NCBI GenBank assembly: GCA_009760885.1
Contig: CM019696.1
Location: 43,074,221-43,138,220 of the forward strand
DNA: 64,000 nucleotides
Source: Achatina immaculata
Lineage: Eukaryota > Mollusca > Gastropoda > Stylommatophora > Achatinidae
Reading direction: 5' to 3'
In this document: positions 9,771-21,536 of the stretch, piece after piece
Position numbering within the stretch: the stretch's first letter is position 1
Layout of the letters: each line of letters opens with the position of its first letter
Notes under the pieces: model-generated
Seen by the model: only the letters and a program-made list of their open reading frames with translations
Told to the model about the DNA's origin: nothing
Databases searched by the model: none
Translations under genes and position numbers: made by a program

Positions 9771-10172
9771 TAAACTAGGAAAAAGTAGGAACAGCTTTAT
9801 TAAATAACTTAATGTATAAACTAGTAAAAAAGTAGGAACAGCTTTATTAATTAACTTAATGTATAAACTAGTAAAAAAGTAGGAACAGCTTTATTAATTA
9901 ACAATGTATAAACTAGTAAAAAAGTAGGAACAGCTTTATTAATTAACTTAATGTATAAACTAGTAAAAAGTAGGAACAGCTTTATTAATTAACTTAATGT
10001 ATAAACTAGGAAAAAGTAGGAACAGCTTTATTAATTAACAATGTATAAACTAGGAAAAAAGTAGGAACAGCTTTATTAATTAACAATGTATAAACTAGTA
10101 AAAAAGTAGGAACAGCTTTATTAATTAACAATGTATAAACTAGTAAAAAAGTAGGAACAGCTTTATTAATTA
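9765..10172. repeat. 41- to 47-bp array within the decayed LINE
   Basis: About nine copies of a unit with aatgtataaactagtaaaaa then gtaggaacagctttatta. Length differences come from presence or absence of ttaactt. The first copy continues directly out of LINE coding sequence, so the unit may be LINE-derived. Confidence 0.88.
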
Positions 10173-10228
10173 ACGAGCACAGAGTTTGCACCGTAATCAT
10201 ACAAAAAGCACACAGGACGACGAAATAG

Positions 10229-10294
10229 TGAGAGAGAGAGAGAGAGAGAAAGAAAGAGAGAGAGAGTGTGTGTGTGTGTGAGAGAGAGAGAGAG
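10229..10294. repeat. GA/GT microsatellite
   Basis: Runs of GA interrupted by AAAG and a GT block at about 10266-10280. Confidence 0.9.
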
Positions 10295-10309
10295 AAGATA
10301 AAGCTTATC

Positions 10310-10720
10310 GATGACAAACATGTAGCACGTATTTTAAATAAAGGACAAACATCTTGGCATTCTACCCTTCAAGAAGAGTTTTCTATTCAACAAAGCCAAG
10401 TTAATTCATAAAACTCTATCGCACAATGCTCCACCCTTTTTATGGTTATTGTTCATATCCAGCCAAAACACAGCCAACACTTAAGCAATTGTATTCTCCC
10501 AAAACCAAGGCTTGACATGTTTCAGAAAAGTTTCTCTTATTCAGCTGTCCACCCTTGGACCACCCTGTAAACTCATGTACTTAAAATGATAAGTGGTATT
10601 CATTCTTATAACGTTATACTTTATCAATATCTGTTTGAGATGGGCTGTATGCCTCCCTAATATGTGCATCCTTTCATCAGGTTCAAAGACTCGCCGAAAA
10701 CAGGAAAACTTGGCAAACAA
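10310..10720 (+). mobile_element. Decayed LINE, downstream part
   Basis: Broken frames read ARILNKGQTSWHSTLQEEF, PKPRLDMFQKSFSYSAVHPW and YQYLFEMGCMPP. These look like the C-terminal region after the RT of the LINE at 9377-9770, separated from it by the array and microsatellite. No intact frame. Confidence 0.5.
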
Positions 10721-10774
10721 CTATGCGAGCTCCATGTGCCTTTTAACGGTACGGGAAGGATGTAAGATGTAAGA

Positions 10775-10975
10775 AGAATATGTGCATTTGTTTGCGTGTA
10801 CGTCTATACGTGTATATACAGTGTGTTTGTATACATACACGTGTATGTATATGTGCACATGTTTATTTTTTTTAATTTGTGAATGCATGAATGTATATAT
10901 ATGTAATTGTGTGTATGTGTTTGTATATATGTGGTATGTACTTGAATGTATGTATACATGTATGTATGAATGAGA
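10775..10975. repeat. Low-complexity TGTATA/CATGTATG region
   Basis: Alternating purine-pyrimidine sequence dominated by gtgtatatgtgtatgtata-like strings without a fixed period. No gene. Confidence 0.8.
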
Positions 10976-10994
10976 AAAGGAAGGACTAAGACAG

Positions 10995-12945
10995 TTATGG
11001 CAGCATCTAAAATCCCAGCACAATGCCCTTTGGAGAGTTGAAAGACTATGTAAAAGGAAGAGGGAAACCAGATACGCAAGAGAGAAGTTCTACACAGATC
11101 CCTTCGGGTTTGCCAGGCAGATATTTGAACAGCCAAAATCAGGTGCACTGAAAGCAGGTAAGGAGGTGCTCGAGGAACATCTGAGCAAGACATACTCTGA
11201 TAAAATGCAGCACACACCTCTCGAGAAGATGAAAGGTCTAGTGTGGCCCTGTGCACCAGGCAGCAAATTCAAATGCAGCCCACTAACCTTACAAGAAGTA
11301 GAGAGCATCGTAGGAAAAACTAAAGGCAAATCAGCACCTGGACCAGATAGAATCCTTTACAGCCTGTACAAAAAATGCCCCGAAGTTCTAAAGAAGCTCC
11401 ACAAACTTCTAAGAACAGCATGGACCTAGGGACTCATAAGTAAAGAATGGAAAAAGACTAACACAAGACATCCCAAAGGAGCAGAATTCCACTGAAATCA
11501 ACCAGCTCAGACCGATCTCACGTCTGAATGTGGAAGGAAAGATATTATTCTCTGTGATGGCAAAAAGACTAACAACATATCTCCTAGATAATGGTTACGT
11601 TGATACATCCGAGCAGAAGGGAGGAATTCCAGGTTTCCCAGGATGTCTCGAGCATGCTTCAGTGATTTAGAAAGCTATTCAACAACAAGATCTGGAAAGC
11701 AAGATCTACAGGTAATATGGCTTGACTTAGCCAATGCGTATGGCTCAGTACCACACCAGATGATATGGCTAGCACTAGACATGTATCATGTGCCAAAAGA
11801 AATCACGAAGATGCTGATGTATAATTCACAGGGTTCCTCATGAGGTTTGGAACATTAGGATTTATTACAAAATGGATTGAGCTCCAGGTAGGAATTGCAA
11901 TGGGTTGTACAATATCTCCCATACTGTTCGTACTAGCCATGCAAGTAATCCTGAGAGCAGCAGAAGGAGCAGCAGAAGGCCCAAGATTCGGAAATGGATG
12001 TCAAATGCCACCACTAAAAGCATTCATGGATGACACAACAGTAATAGCAACCAGTGAAGCACAGGCACGAAAGATGTTGGAGCGTTTGGACAGCCTTATC
12101 ATATGGTGCTGCATGAGCTTCAAGCCAAAGAAGTCAAGAAGCCTGTCACTCATGAAAGGGAAAGTGATAGAAAGATCGTACAAAGTGGCAAATCAAATAA
12201 TCCCAACTGTAGGGGAAGAGCCAGTGAAGAGCCTTGGCAGAGTATATGATGCTTCCATGAAAGACTCAAATGCGGTGAAACAGGTCATAGAAATCGCACA
12301 GAATGGACTGTGCATCATAGACAAAAGCAGGATACTGGGGAATTTCAAAATATGGTGTCTCCAGGTCATGCTGATTCCAAACTCGATGTGGTCACTACTC
12401 ATTTACGAAGTAAGTACCAGCACAGTAGAGGCAGTCGAAAGAAAGATACATAAATACATAAGAAAGTGGCTGGATGTGCCACCAGGATTAACTGATGTTG
12501 CACTGTACTGCAAGAAGAGCAAACTGCAGCTGCAATTCAGATCTGTGGTCCAAGAATACAAGGTAGGAAAGACAAGGCTTGCAATGATGCTACAAGAATC
12601 TACAGATCCGGTGGTAAGAGAAGTGCAACCAACACTTAAAACTGGATGAAAATGGAGAGTAAGTGAGGAAGTGACAACAGCCAGGGAAACACAGGAGCTG
12701 AAAGAAGTAATAGGATACATCCAGATAAACAGAAGGGAATTTGGTCATGGTGAAATCAAATGGTGGTCAAAGGCCTCCTGTAAGGAAAGAAGGGATATGA
12801 TCATCAGCGAAGTAAGAAATTCAGAGGATGACAATCAGATCAAGAAGGCAGTTCAACAGGCACATCAAAGTCAGTGGACAACATGGGAGGAAGTCTTGCA
12901 GAGATCACTAACATGTTGTGTTGCTGTACCGCTCTTTACAGTAGA
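10995..12945 (+). mobile_element. Non-LTR retrotransposon, reverse transcriptase region, relatively well preserved
   Basis: Three frame segments in correct order make one RT polyprotein remnant. 11040-11429 has REKFYTDPFGFARQIFEQ and KGKSAPGPDRILYSLYKKCP, a region upstream of the palm. After several stops at 11430-11640, DLQVIWLDLANAYGSVPHQM gives palm motif A. A frameshift near 11840 leads into VGIAMGCTISPILFVLAMQV and LKAFMDDTTVIATSEAQARK, the FMDD-type catalytic motif C. A TGA at 12647-12649 precedes the C-terminal part, ending in QSQWTTWEEVLQRSLT at about 12910. No endonuclease domain or element end is clear. Non-LTR RT is secure; the clade is not. Confidence 0.8.
11840..12649 (+). pseudogene. 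RT palm and thumb reading frame of the LINE
   Basis: This is the longest non-repetitive frame in the window, 269 codons. The real protein would extend upstream in another frame, so the ATG at 11840 is not a true start. The motif C aspartates lie in AFMDDTTVIA at about residues 56-65. A downstream basic region with KIHKYIRKWLDVPPGL follows. Codon use and composition look like a recently inactivated element rather than host coding sequence. Confidence 0.7.
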
Positions 12946-13302
12946 GAGTTTCCTTCATATGTATAAAAAATGTATATGTATGTACTTGTGTATGTGAAAA
13001 GTGTAGGTGGTTAAAGTATGACCTGATTGTTGTATTTTTTATACTGCTTTCTATACATTTGTAAGTTTAGAATCAATGTGAGAAAGCAAGTTTATTTCAT
13101 GTAGTTACATAAATCATAGTGTAGAGTGTATGGACAAGAGATAAGTTTATTATTTATTTATGTAATCATTGAATGTGTCTTCACGATTATTATGCTCATT
13201 AACAAATGCTAAATCACTGTGGCTGAGTGAAAGCTGTATGATGAAGAGCAGAATGTTAGACGGGCCTGCGTGCCCAATTATTAACCCTTTGAAAATAAAC
13301 TC
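12946..13302. other. No gene seen; AT-rich spacer
   Basis: Single-copy AT-rich sequence after the LINE. It could include the element's 3' untranslated region, but no tail or target duplication is evident. Confidence 0.55.
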
Positions 13303-13548
13303 TCTCTCTCCTCTCTCTCTCCTCTCTCTCTCTTCTCTCTCCCTCTTCTCTCTCTCCTCTCTTTCTCTCTCTCCTCTCTCGCTCTCATCTCTCTCCTCTC
13401 TCTCATCTCTCTCTCCTCTCTCTCTCCTCTCTCTCATCTCTCTCTCTTCTCTCTATCTCTCTCTCCTCTCTCTCTCCTCTCATGCCCTGTCTGTCTGTTC
13501 CGTTTCTGTGCCTGTGTGTGTGTGTGAGAGTGAGAGAGAGAGAGAGAG
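13303..13548. repeat. CT-rich low complexity and GT/GA microsatellite
   Basis: CTCTCT runs broken by CC, AT and TT to about 13482, a short unique stretch, then (GT)n followed by (GA)n at about 13515-13548. Confidence 0.92.
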
Positions 13549-14089
13549 TATCTATTCGGTGGGAAGTGAATGATGTGAAAGGAACGTCCCAGCTAACATG
13601 ACAAGAATATCAAATAAATGATGACATCAGACTTTCTAAACTACGCCAACTTCATTTTATTTTTACAAAATGGGAAATGATGAGAATGTCAACCACGGAA
13701 CATAAACACTCTCAGAAACACACCCACACGCGCGCGCGCCAAGATTCACAGCGCACATAGAAACAGAAGGCGTGTACTGAATAATAATTTTGTTACAAAA
13801 CTCCAGGCCTAATGAAGCTGAACAACAATAATAAATTCAGTCTTAACAAAGAATGAAATCCTGCGAGCACACACACACAAGCGCACACACGTCCACAGTC
13901 AACGTTGACACATCTACAGAATGTGACCAGAGAATGCCTACACTAATTAAGCGAAAAACTGTAACCGGCATAAGAGAAATAGACTTTAATGAGGCTCAAA
14001 CTAACACAACGTGAGTATTAGAACATGATGATGTTTATTTTTAGAAAAACAAATCAAAGTTAGCAAATATATTCCACAAATTAATCTTT
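13549..14089. other. No gene seen; single-copy spacer
   Basis: No coding frame. A short CG-alternating run occurs at 13730-13738, and CA-rich patches near 13870-13890. Confidence 0.6.
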
Positions 14090-15212
14090 TCACTTTATAC
14101 ATGCAATAGAACAGATTATACACACATGAAAACAGCTTAGACACACAGAAAAACAACTTATAGACACAGTAGAACAGCTTATACACACAGTAGAACAGCT
14201 TATACGCAGAGTAAAACAACTTATACACACGATAGAACAGCTTATACACACATGAAAACAGCTTAGACATACAGAAAACAACTTATACACACAGTAGAAC
14301 AGCTTATACAAAAAGTAGAATAACTTATATGGACAGTATATCCACACATAAGAACAACTTATACACACAGTAAAACAGCTTATATACACAACAGAACAGC
14401 TTACACACAAAGTAGAACAGCATAACCACACACAAGAACAGCTTATACACACAATAAAATAACGTATGCATGCATTAAAAACGCTATTATATACAGTAAA
14501 ACAGCTTATACACACAGTAGAACAGCTTATACACACAGTAGAACAGCTTATACACACAGTAGAACAGCTTATACACACAATAGAACAAACAGCTTATACA
14601 CACAGTAGAACAGCGTATACACACAGTAGAACAGCTTATACACACAGTAGAACAGCTTATACACACAGTAGAACAGCTTATACACACAGTAGAACAGCGT
14701 ATACACACAATAGAACAAACAGCTTATACACACAGTAGAACAGCTTATACACACAGTAGAACAGCTTATACACACAGTAGAACAGCTTATACACACAGTA
14801 GAACAGCGTATACACACAATAGAACAAACAGCTTATACACACAGTAGAACAGCTTATACACACAGTAGAACAGCTTATACACACAGTAGAACAGCTTATA
14901 CACACAGTAGAACAGCTTATACACACAGTAGAACAGCGTATACACACAATAGAACAAACAGCTTAGCTTATACACACAGTAGAACAGCGTATACACACAG
15001 TAGAACAGCGTATACACACAATAGAACAAACAGCTTATACACACAGTAGAACAGCGTATACACACAGTAGAACAGCTTATACACACAGTAGAACAGCTTA
15101 TACACACAGTAGAACAGCTTATACACACAGTAGAACAAACAGCTTATACACATAGTAGAACAGCTTATACACACAGTAGAACAAACAGCTTATACACACA
15201 GTAGAACAGCTT
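14090..15212. repeat. 21-bp minisatellite with higher-order structure
   Basis: Units contain cttatacacacagtagaaca plus one base. Copies are diverged to about 14490 and nearly identical after that. In the homogeneous part a variant unit (gtatacacacaatagaacaa followed by acag) recurs at about 14580, 14705, 14815, 14945, 15015, 15140 and 15182, giving super-units of several monomers. Open minus-strand frames are repeat artefacts. Confidence 0.95.
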
Positions 15213-15640
15213 CCCACAATATGAAACTTTTGATATACTTCTATATCTAGACCTTGCTGCATCCGTAAGTTGCTGACGAGTTATCGGCACATGCTGAAAT
15301 ACTTCTAGGTTACAGACAAAAGAAGACTATGAAGTCTTATAATTTGGCTAGATTCCATTTCTGCAGTTACATAAACTTGTCTCCCTGGCTTTGTTCTTGG
15401 GTCACTGGCCCAGATTCTGACACTTAAAAGTGTTTTTTCTGGAAAACCCGGAATAAAATGAGTTAAACTGTCTGAGGCTGAGCAAGATGTAGGAGGAAAC
15501 ACAAGATATTACAGTTAAACAAATTGACTGACATAAACTTAAACTCTTTTCTGGTGGTGCTTCCAGAATCATGAAGAATGCAGAGAAATGAGACATAAAA
15601 TAGAAATTAATATTTTATTATTGGAAGTGAAATAATGATA
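15213..15640. other. No gene seen; single-copy spacer
   Basis: AT-rich sequence with no convincing coding frame, separating the 21-bp array from an RTE-A insertion. Confidence 0.6.
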
Positions 15641-16456
15641 TCATCATCAGGTGCTGTGTGACTCGCGTTGGCTATTATGCATCTCCAGAGTACACGATCC
15701 TTCATGCAGGCCATCAGCTCAGTTGGTGATCTCCTCTCACACCATCCCGTCAGACTGTCCAGTATCATTTCTCTTGGTCTTCCTCTTGATCTTCTTCCTT
15801 CTATTTTTCCTGTTGTTATAATATTTTCAATGGCCCCTCTTCTCATTGCATGTCCTATGAAAGTACATTGTCTCTCTCTTATTTATTTTTTTTTTACAAG
15901 ATTTTTTGTCTGTCCAGCTCTTCTCATACATTCTTCATTAGTTATTTTTGCTGTCCAGGGGATTCGCAACATTCTTCTAATAAACCACATTTCTGCTGCT
16001 GCCAATGATTTTTGTGCAGACTTGCCTATTGTCCATGATTCACTTCCATATAACAAGATAGGTTCAATATAGCATTTTAGGACTCGTTTTGTAACATTCA
16101 TTGATAAAGATGTGTTAGCTAATATGTTTCTCATTCTCTGAAATGCAGCCTTTGCTTGGCCTATTCTGTTCCTAATTTCTGTTCTGCATTTCCCATCTGA
16201 AGTTATTACTGCTCCAAGGTATTTGAATTTCTGCACCTGCTTTAGAATAGTTCCGTTTAATTTTATACTGCATGTTGGTGGATTCTGTTTCTTAGATATA
16301 ACCATAGTCTCTGTCTTTTTGATGTTCAAAGTAAGGCCTTTCTGTTCACTTTCTTTGGCGACTTTATCCAAGAGATTTTGCAGGTCTTGTTGGTTCTCAG
16401 GTATCAGTACTGTGTCATCAGCATACCGAAGGTTGTTAATATTGTATCCTCCAATG
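15641..16456 (-). mobile_element. RTE-like element, subfamily A, 5'-truncated
   Basis: The minus strand encodes, in order, [15 protein letters not shown] with the YADD catalytic motif, KKTETMVISKKQNPPTCSIK, KFKYLGAVITSDGKCRTEI, the LLYGSESWTIGKSAQKS thumb block and, after a frameshift in a poly-T tract near 15890, the basic GRRSRGRPREMILDSLTGW tail. The 3' end is a short (ATG)n tail, seen as CATCAT at 15641-15650. Homology with the other A copies stops near 16456. It starts in mid-RT, so it is a 5'-truncated dead copy. Confidence 0.88.
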
Positions 16457-16569
16457 GGACAGATGACAGGGACATTAGAAAAACAAAACCGTTTGAAAAG
16501 TTTTTTTTCTTTAACCAAGGTGTACTTGCCGGCAGAGAAACTCCAATATTGATCTAACACGCGGCAGTT

Positions 16570-16673
16570 TGTGTGTGCGTGTGTGTGTGTGTATCTGTGT
16601 GAGTGTGTGTGTGTGTGTGTGTCGGGGCGGGAGGGGGAAGTGAGGCGATGTTTGTGGGGGGGGGGGGGGGGGA
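16570..16673. repeat. GT microsatellite and poly-G run
   Basis: (GT)n interrupted at 16590-16605, then a GC-rich patch and a run of about 17 G at 16655-16672. Confidence 0.92.
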
Positions 16674-16796
16674 ATGCTTCGATGACCTATTATTTCTGGT
16701 TTCTGGCACAGTTAGCGTTCTTTACAAGCTCAGCACTTCCTGTTAAAAGATCTTATAGCCAGGCAATAAGCAGACTCCACGTTAGCAGCGGTTCTT

Positions 16797-17023
16797 AAAT
16801 TACAGAGTTCAAAATCTTCAACAGCGGTTATTAAGCTGCAAGGTCCATAATATTACCAGAGTTCAAAATCTTCAACAGCGGTTATTAAGCTGCATGGTCC
16901 ATAATATTACCAGAGTTCAAAATCTTCAACAGCAGTTATTAAGCTGCACGGTCCATAATATTACCAGAGTTCAAAATCTTCAACAGCGGTTATTAAGCTG
17001 CACGGTCCATAATATTACCAGCT
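16797..17023. repeat. 54-bp minisatellite
   Basis: About four copies of a 54-bp unit with cagagttcaaaatcttcaac and gtccataatattacc. Confidence 0.93.
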
Positions 17024-17064
17024 TTTGTTTATGTACTAGTTTATGACGCTTTGTAACAGTGTAA

Positions 17065-17270
17065 AAATGAAGTAATTATAGACTGACGAAGTGACAGTGA
17101 TTTGATGTAGTAATTATAGACTGATGTAGTGATCTTGATTTGATGTAGTAATTATAGACTGATGTAGTGATCTTGATTTGATGTAGTAATTATAGACTGA
17201 TGTAGTGATCATGATTTGATGTAGTAATTATAGACTGATGTAGTGATCTTGATTTGATGTGGTGATCTTA
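17065..17270. repeat. 38-bp minisatellite
   Basis: About five copies of a 38-bp unit with gatgtagtaattatagactg; the final base of gatctt varies. Confidence 0.92.
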
Positions 17271-17284
17271 CATGTAGCAATGTA

Positions 17285-17750
17285 TACGTGGTCGTCTATG
17301 TCCATGTATATGTCAGTGTGTTCTCATGCATGTCTGTATATATGTATATATTACTGCATATGTTCCTGAATATGTGCGTGTTCTTGTGTATATGCTTGTA
17401 TGTAGTTATGTGTTCTTGTATACATGTTTGTATATCTATGTGTTCTTATATATGTACTTCTGTTTGTATGTGTCCTTGTGTATGTGCTCACAGATTTATG
17501 TGTTCTTATATTATGTGCTCACAGATGTACGTGTTCTTCTGTTAAGTGCTCATATATGTATGTGTTCTTATGTTATGTGCTCACAGATGTATGTGTTCTT
17601 ATGTTATGTGCTCACAGATGTATGTGTTTTTATGTTATTTTCTCATATATGTGTGTGTTCTTATGTTATGTGCTCACAGATGTATGTATTCTTACGTTAT
17701 ATGTTCATGTATGTATGTGGTCTTATGTTATGTGCTTATATATATGTATA
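17285..17750. repeat. Degenerate 31- to 36-bp array
   Basis: Copies of a unit with tatgtgctcacagatgtatg and tgttctta become progressively more regular after 17500. Frames on the plus strand are open only because TG-rich sequence lacks stops. Confidence 0.85.
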
Positions 17751-17818
17751 ATGAAAAAAAAAAGTCAAGGACTCTGAACTGTTTTGTCTCTTTTTTCTAA
17801 TCTCTGTTCATAATCGTA

Positions 17819-18000
17819 TATCTTTACACTCTTTATCTTTACACTCTTTATCTTTACACTCTTTATCTTTACACTCTTTATCTTTACACTCTTTATCTTC
17901 AACTCTTTATCTTTATGCTTTTATATTTACACTCTTTATCTTTACGCTCTGTATCTTTACATTATTTATATTTGCACTCTTAATCTTTACTTTCTATACC
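17819..18000. repeat. 15-bp minisatellite
   Basis: Copies of tttacactctttatc, exact in the first half and degenerate towards 18000. Confidence 0.93.
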
Positions 18001-18035
18001 TTTGAACAAATGCATATATTTGTTTTAAGTGAACA

Positions 18036-18200
18036 GATCGTGTAAGTATTTTATAGTATAAAGTGCACATGCCATGTGTTTAGTATTATAAGGTGCACAT
18101 GTCATGTGTTTTGTATTTGCACGTGTCGTGTTTTGAATTATAAAGTGCACATGTCGTGTGTTTTGTATTATAAAGCGCACATGTTGTGTTTTGCCTTATA
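18036..18200. repeat. Degenerate 30-bp array
   Basis: Four to five imperfect copies around aagtgcacatgtcgtgtgtt and ttgtattata. Confidence 0.75.
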
Positions 18201-18663
18201 AAATTCACAAGCCGTATAAACATGTTATTTCTGTTATATATGACAAACACAAAATCACTATATTAAGTTATATATTCACAAGATATACATTAAAGGTTTT
18301 TTTTATCTCATAACATAATGTAGCTTTGAGCAAAGCCCTTCGCCAAAGTTTCAAGATTATTCCATTCATCTTCTTCCAGATATGTTTCACATTTAGAGCA
18401 CTTTCAGCAAATCAGAAGCCGTCATTTTCTTCTAGTTACACATGTACATATAGTGTCCTTCTTATATTGTCTGATCGAATATATCTAGAAAGATCACAGG
18501 ATTACATTACATCACATATATAAGTTGTCAAGATTTCTAAATTACACATATTTTCTAGTTCTCTTCGAATTTCTGAGTTACAGCTTATCTTCTTGTTCAG
18601 CGTTTCCGTTTCTTTTCTAATTGTTTGCTATTTTTGTAGAATAAAACATCAGGTCAAGGTTTT
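18201..18663. other. No gene seen; AT-rich spacer
   Basis: No recognisable coding or repeat element; the short open frames have no supporting features. Confidence 0.6.
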
Positions 18664-19262
18664 ATTTTGTTTTTTTTTCCGGTACAAGTTTTTAATATTT
18701 TCATCATGTTTTCTACTTGTTCTTTTTCTCCGGTACAAGTTTTAAATACTTTCATCATGTTTTCTACTTGTTCTTTTTCTCCGGTACAAGTTTTAAATAC
18801 TTTCATCATGTTTTCTACTTGTTCTTTTTCTCCGGTACAAGTTTTAAATACTTTCATCATGTTTTCTACTTGTTGTTTTTCTCTGGTACAGGTTTTAAAT
18901 ACATTCATCATGTTTTCTACTTGTTTTTCTCCAGTAGAAGTTTTAAATACTTTCTTCATGTTTTCTACTTGTTGTTTTTTTCTGGTGCAAGTTTTATATA
19001 CTTTCATCATGTCTTCTACTTGTTGTCGTTTTTTTTGTTACAATTTCTTTATTTCTTATTCTGAACTTTCATCATGTTTTCTACTTGTTGCCTTTCTTTG
19101 TTACAATTCTTCGTTTTTTATTCTAAACATACATCATGTTTTCTACTTGTTATTTTACTTTGTTACAAGTTCTTTATTTCTTATTATAAATGTACATCAT
19201 GCTTTCTACTTGTTGCTTTTCTTTGTTACAAGTTCTTTACTCCTTATTCTAAATTCTCTGGA
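18664..19262. repeat. 51-bp minisatellite
   Basis: About eleven copies of a 51-bp unit with ccggtacaagttttaaatac and catcatgttttctacttg. The first half is homogeneous, the second (from 19025) diverged and partly missing the ccggtac segment. Confidence 0.92.
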
Positions 19263-19350
19263 TATTTTTCTCTAAGACAAATTTTTCTTTTCCTTTTCTG
19301 AACTCTCAACCTAAATTATATTTTTTATTTGTTTCTAATAGACATTCCTC

Positions 19351-19352
<2 letters not shown>

Positions 19353-19420
<68 letters not shown>

Positions 19421-19925
19421 GGTGCTGTGCTGACTGGCGTTGGCTATTATGCTTCTCCAGATTACACGATCCTTCATGCAGGCCATCAGCTCAGTTGGTG
19501 ATCTCCTCTCACGCCATCCCATCAGACTGTCCAGTATTATTTCTCTTGGTCTTCCTATTGATCTTCTTCCTTCGATTTTTCCTGTTGTTATAATATTTTC
19601 AATGGCCCCTCTTCTCATTGCATGTCCTATGAAAGTACATTGTCTCTCTCTTATTTTTTCGACAAGATTTTTTTGTCTGTCCAGCTCTTCTCATATATTC
19701 TTCATTAGTTATTTTTTGCTGTCCAGCGGATTTGCAACATTCTTCTAATAAACCACATTTCTGCTGCTTCCAATGATTTTTGTGCATACCCGCCTATTGT
19801 CCATGATTCACTTCCATATAACAAGATAGGTTTAATATAGCATTTTAGGACTCGTTTTCTAACATTCATTGATAAGGATGTGTTAGATAATATGTTTCTC
19901 ATTCTCTGAAATGCAGTCTTTTATT
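19353..19925 (-). mobile_element. RTE-like element, subfamily A, with a long (ATG)n tail
   Basis: The minus strand carries the same C-terminal RT segment as at 1896-2429: LLYGSESWTIGGYAQKS, CMRRAG-like block, GHAMRRGAIENIITTGKIEG, PREIILDSLMGWRERRSP. The 3' tail is a long triplet run, seen as about 23 CAT repeats at 19353-19419. It is 5'-truncated at about 19925, almost the same element position as the copy at 1896-2429 (both stop near CTCTGAAATGCAGTC). Confidence 0.87.
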
Positions 19926-20690
19926 CCTCTTATCTTATGCTAAACTCTCAGTATATTTTCTTATTGTAAACCCTCAAAATATTTTCTTATTGTAAACTCT
20001 CAGTATATATTTTTATTGTAAACTTTCAGTATGTTTTCTTATTGTAAACTCTCATTATATTTTCTTATTTTAAACTCTCAGAATGTTTTCTTATTATAAA
20101 CTCTCAGTATATATTCTTATTGATAATTGTCAGCATATTTTCTTATTGTAAACTCTTAGTATATGTTCTTATTGAGAACTCTCAAGGTATATATTGTTAA
20201 TGTAAACTCGCAGTATATATTCTTATTGCTAACTCTCAAAATATATCTATTGTTATTGTAAATTCTTAGTATATTTTCTTATTGAAAAATCTCAATATAT
20301 TTTCTTATTGGAAACTCTCAGAATATATTGTTACTGTAAACTATCAGTAAATATTGCTACTGTAAACTCTCAGTATAAGTTCTTATTGTGATCTCTCAGT
20401 ATATACTTTTACTGTAAACTCTCAGTGTATATTCTTGTTGTAAACTCTCAGTATATTTTCTTATTGTAAACTATCGGTATAAATTCTTAGTATAAACTCT
20501 CAGTATATATTCTAGTTATAAACTCTCAGTATATATTCTTATTGTAAATTCTTAGTATAAATACGTATTGTAAACTATCGGTATATATACTTATTGAAAC
20601 TCTCAATATAAATTCTTATTGTAAACTCTCAGTATAAATTCTTATTGTAAACTCTCAGCATAAATTCTTATTGTAAACTCTAAGAATGTT
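19926..20690. repeat. Degenerate 26-bp array
   Basis: About 30 imperfect copies of a unit around ttattgtaaactctcagtat plus atattc. Variation is high throughout. Confidence 0.9.
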
Positions 20691-21536
20691 TTCTGTTTGT
20701 TACTTGTCTCTAACATAAATTATTCCTTCTTATTTTAAACTCCTAGTTTCTGTTTTCTACTTTTTCCTTCACTGCTTTCTGTCAAAGTACAATCATCTTA
20801 TTGGAAGCTCTTCCATCTTTCGGAATTCTCCCCGGCAAACAATTTTTGTTCTCTTTCAGATTTTCCAAGCCTACCATATCTGACAGTCACGCGACACAGA
20901 TTTACAGACAAGTATTTAAGGTTTTCCTCGCGCTGCAGATTTTCCGCGCTCACAACATTTCTTTTTTTCAGCAATTCCGGCTTGAAACTTTCACAACAGC
21001 CTGTCCATTCTATTTACCACTTCATTGATTCTCCGTTTCATAATTCCCAGGCTGGAATATTTCCCTTATTACAGTCTCCCCCCTCCTCCTTTCAAGTTTT
21101 TCTCTCGCCCGCACTTTTTATTTCAGACTTGTCCGTCCCGTACCAGAAAGTCTGGTTTATAGCTTCCTCTACATCAGGGTAAAGTGAAAGGATTGCTTCT
21201 CGCCCCATACATTCCAAATCATTTAGGGAAGGAGGGTGTGGTGGGGGGGGGGGGGGAGATGTGTAAACCCTGAGGTTGAGATATGTCTGCGTAAAATGTT
21301 AAATTTGTCGGCGGTTATCTTTAAATAGTGCTCTCTCGCTAAACTCTCGCTTGGCGGAACATCATTCTAATTTTTTCTACGAGGCACTTGAAGTCGGCCT
21401 AACGAAATATCATTTGGCCAGCAATTTGAATTTATTTTAGTCTAAGTTGGCCACTGGAAAGGTAAAAAACAATAAAGGTCAATCGTCTACAAAACAAAAC
21501 CTAAAACTCTGGTTTTTTTTTCATTTAATTTTAGGA
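20691..21536. other. No gene seen; single-copy spacer
   Basis: No recognisable gene or transposon. Contains a poly-G run at about 21240-21257. The short plus-strand open frames near 20801-21182 lack any family motif. Confidence 0.6.

Noticed and set aside
14001..15174. Cys-rich peptide precursors (CISCSTV repeats)
   Set aside because: The frames are readings of the 21-bp array and occur in several phases. The cysteines come from tgt in the complement of acacaca.
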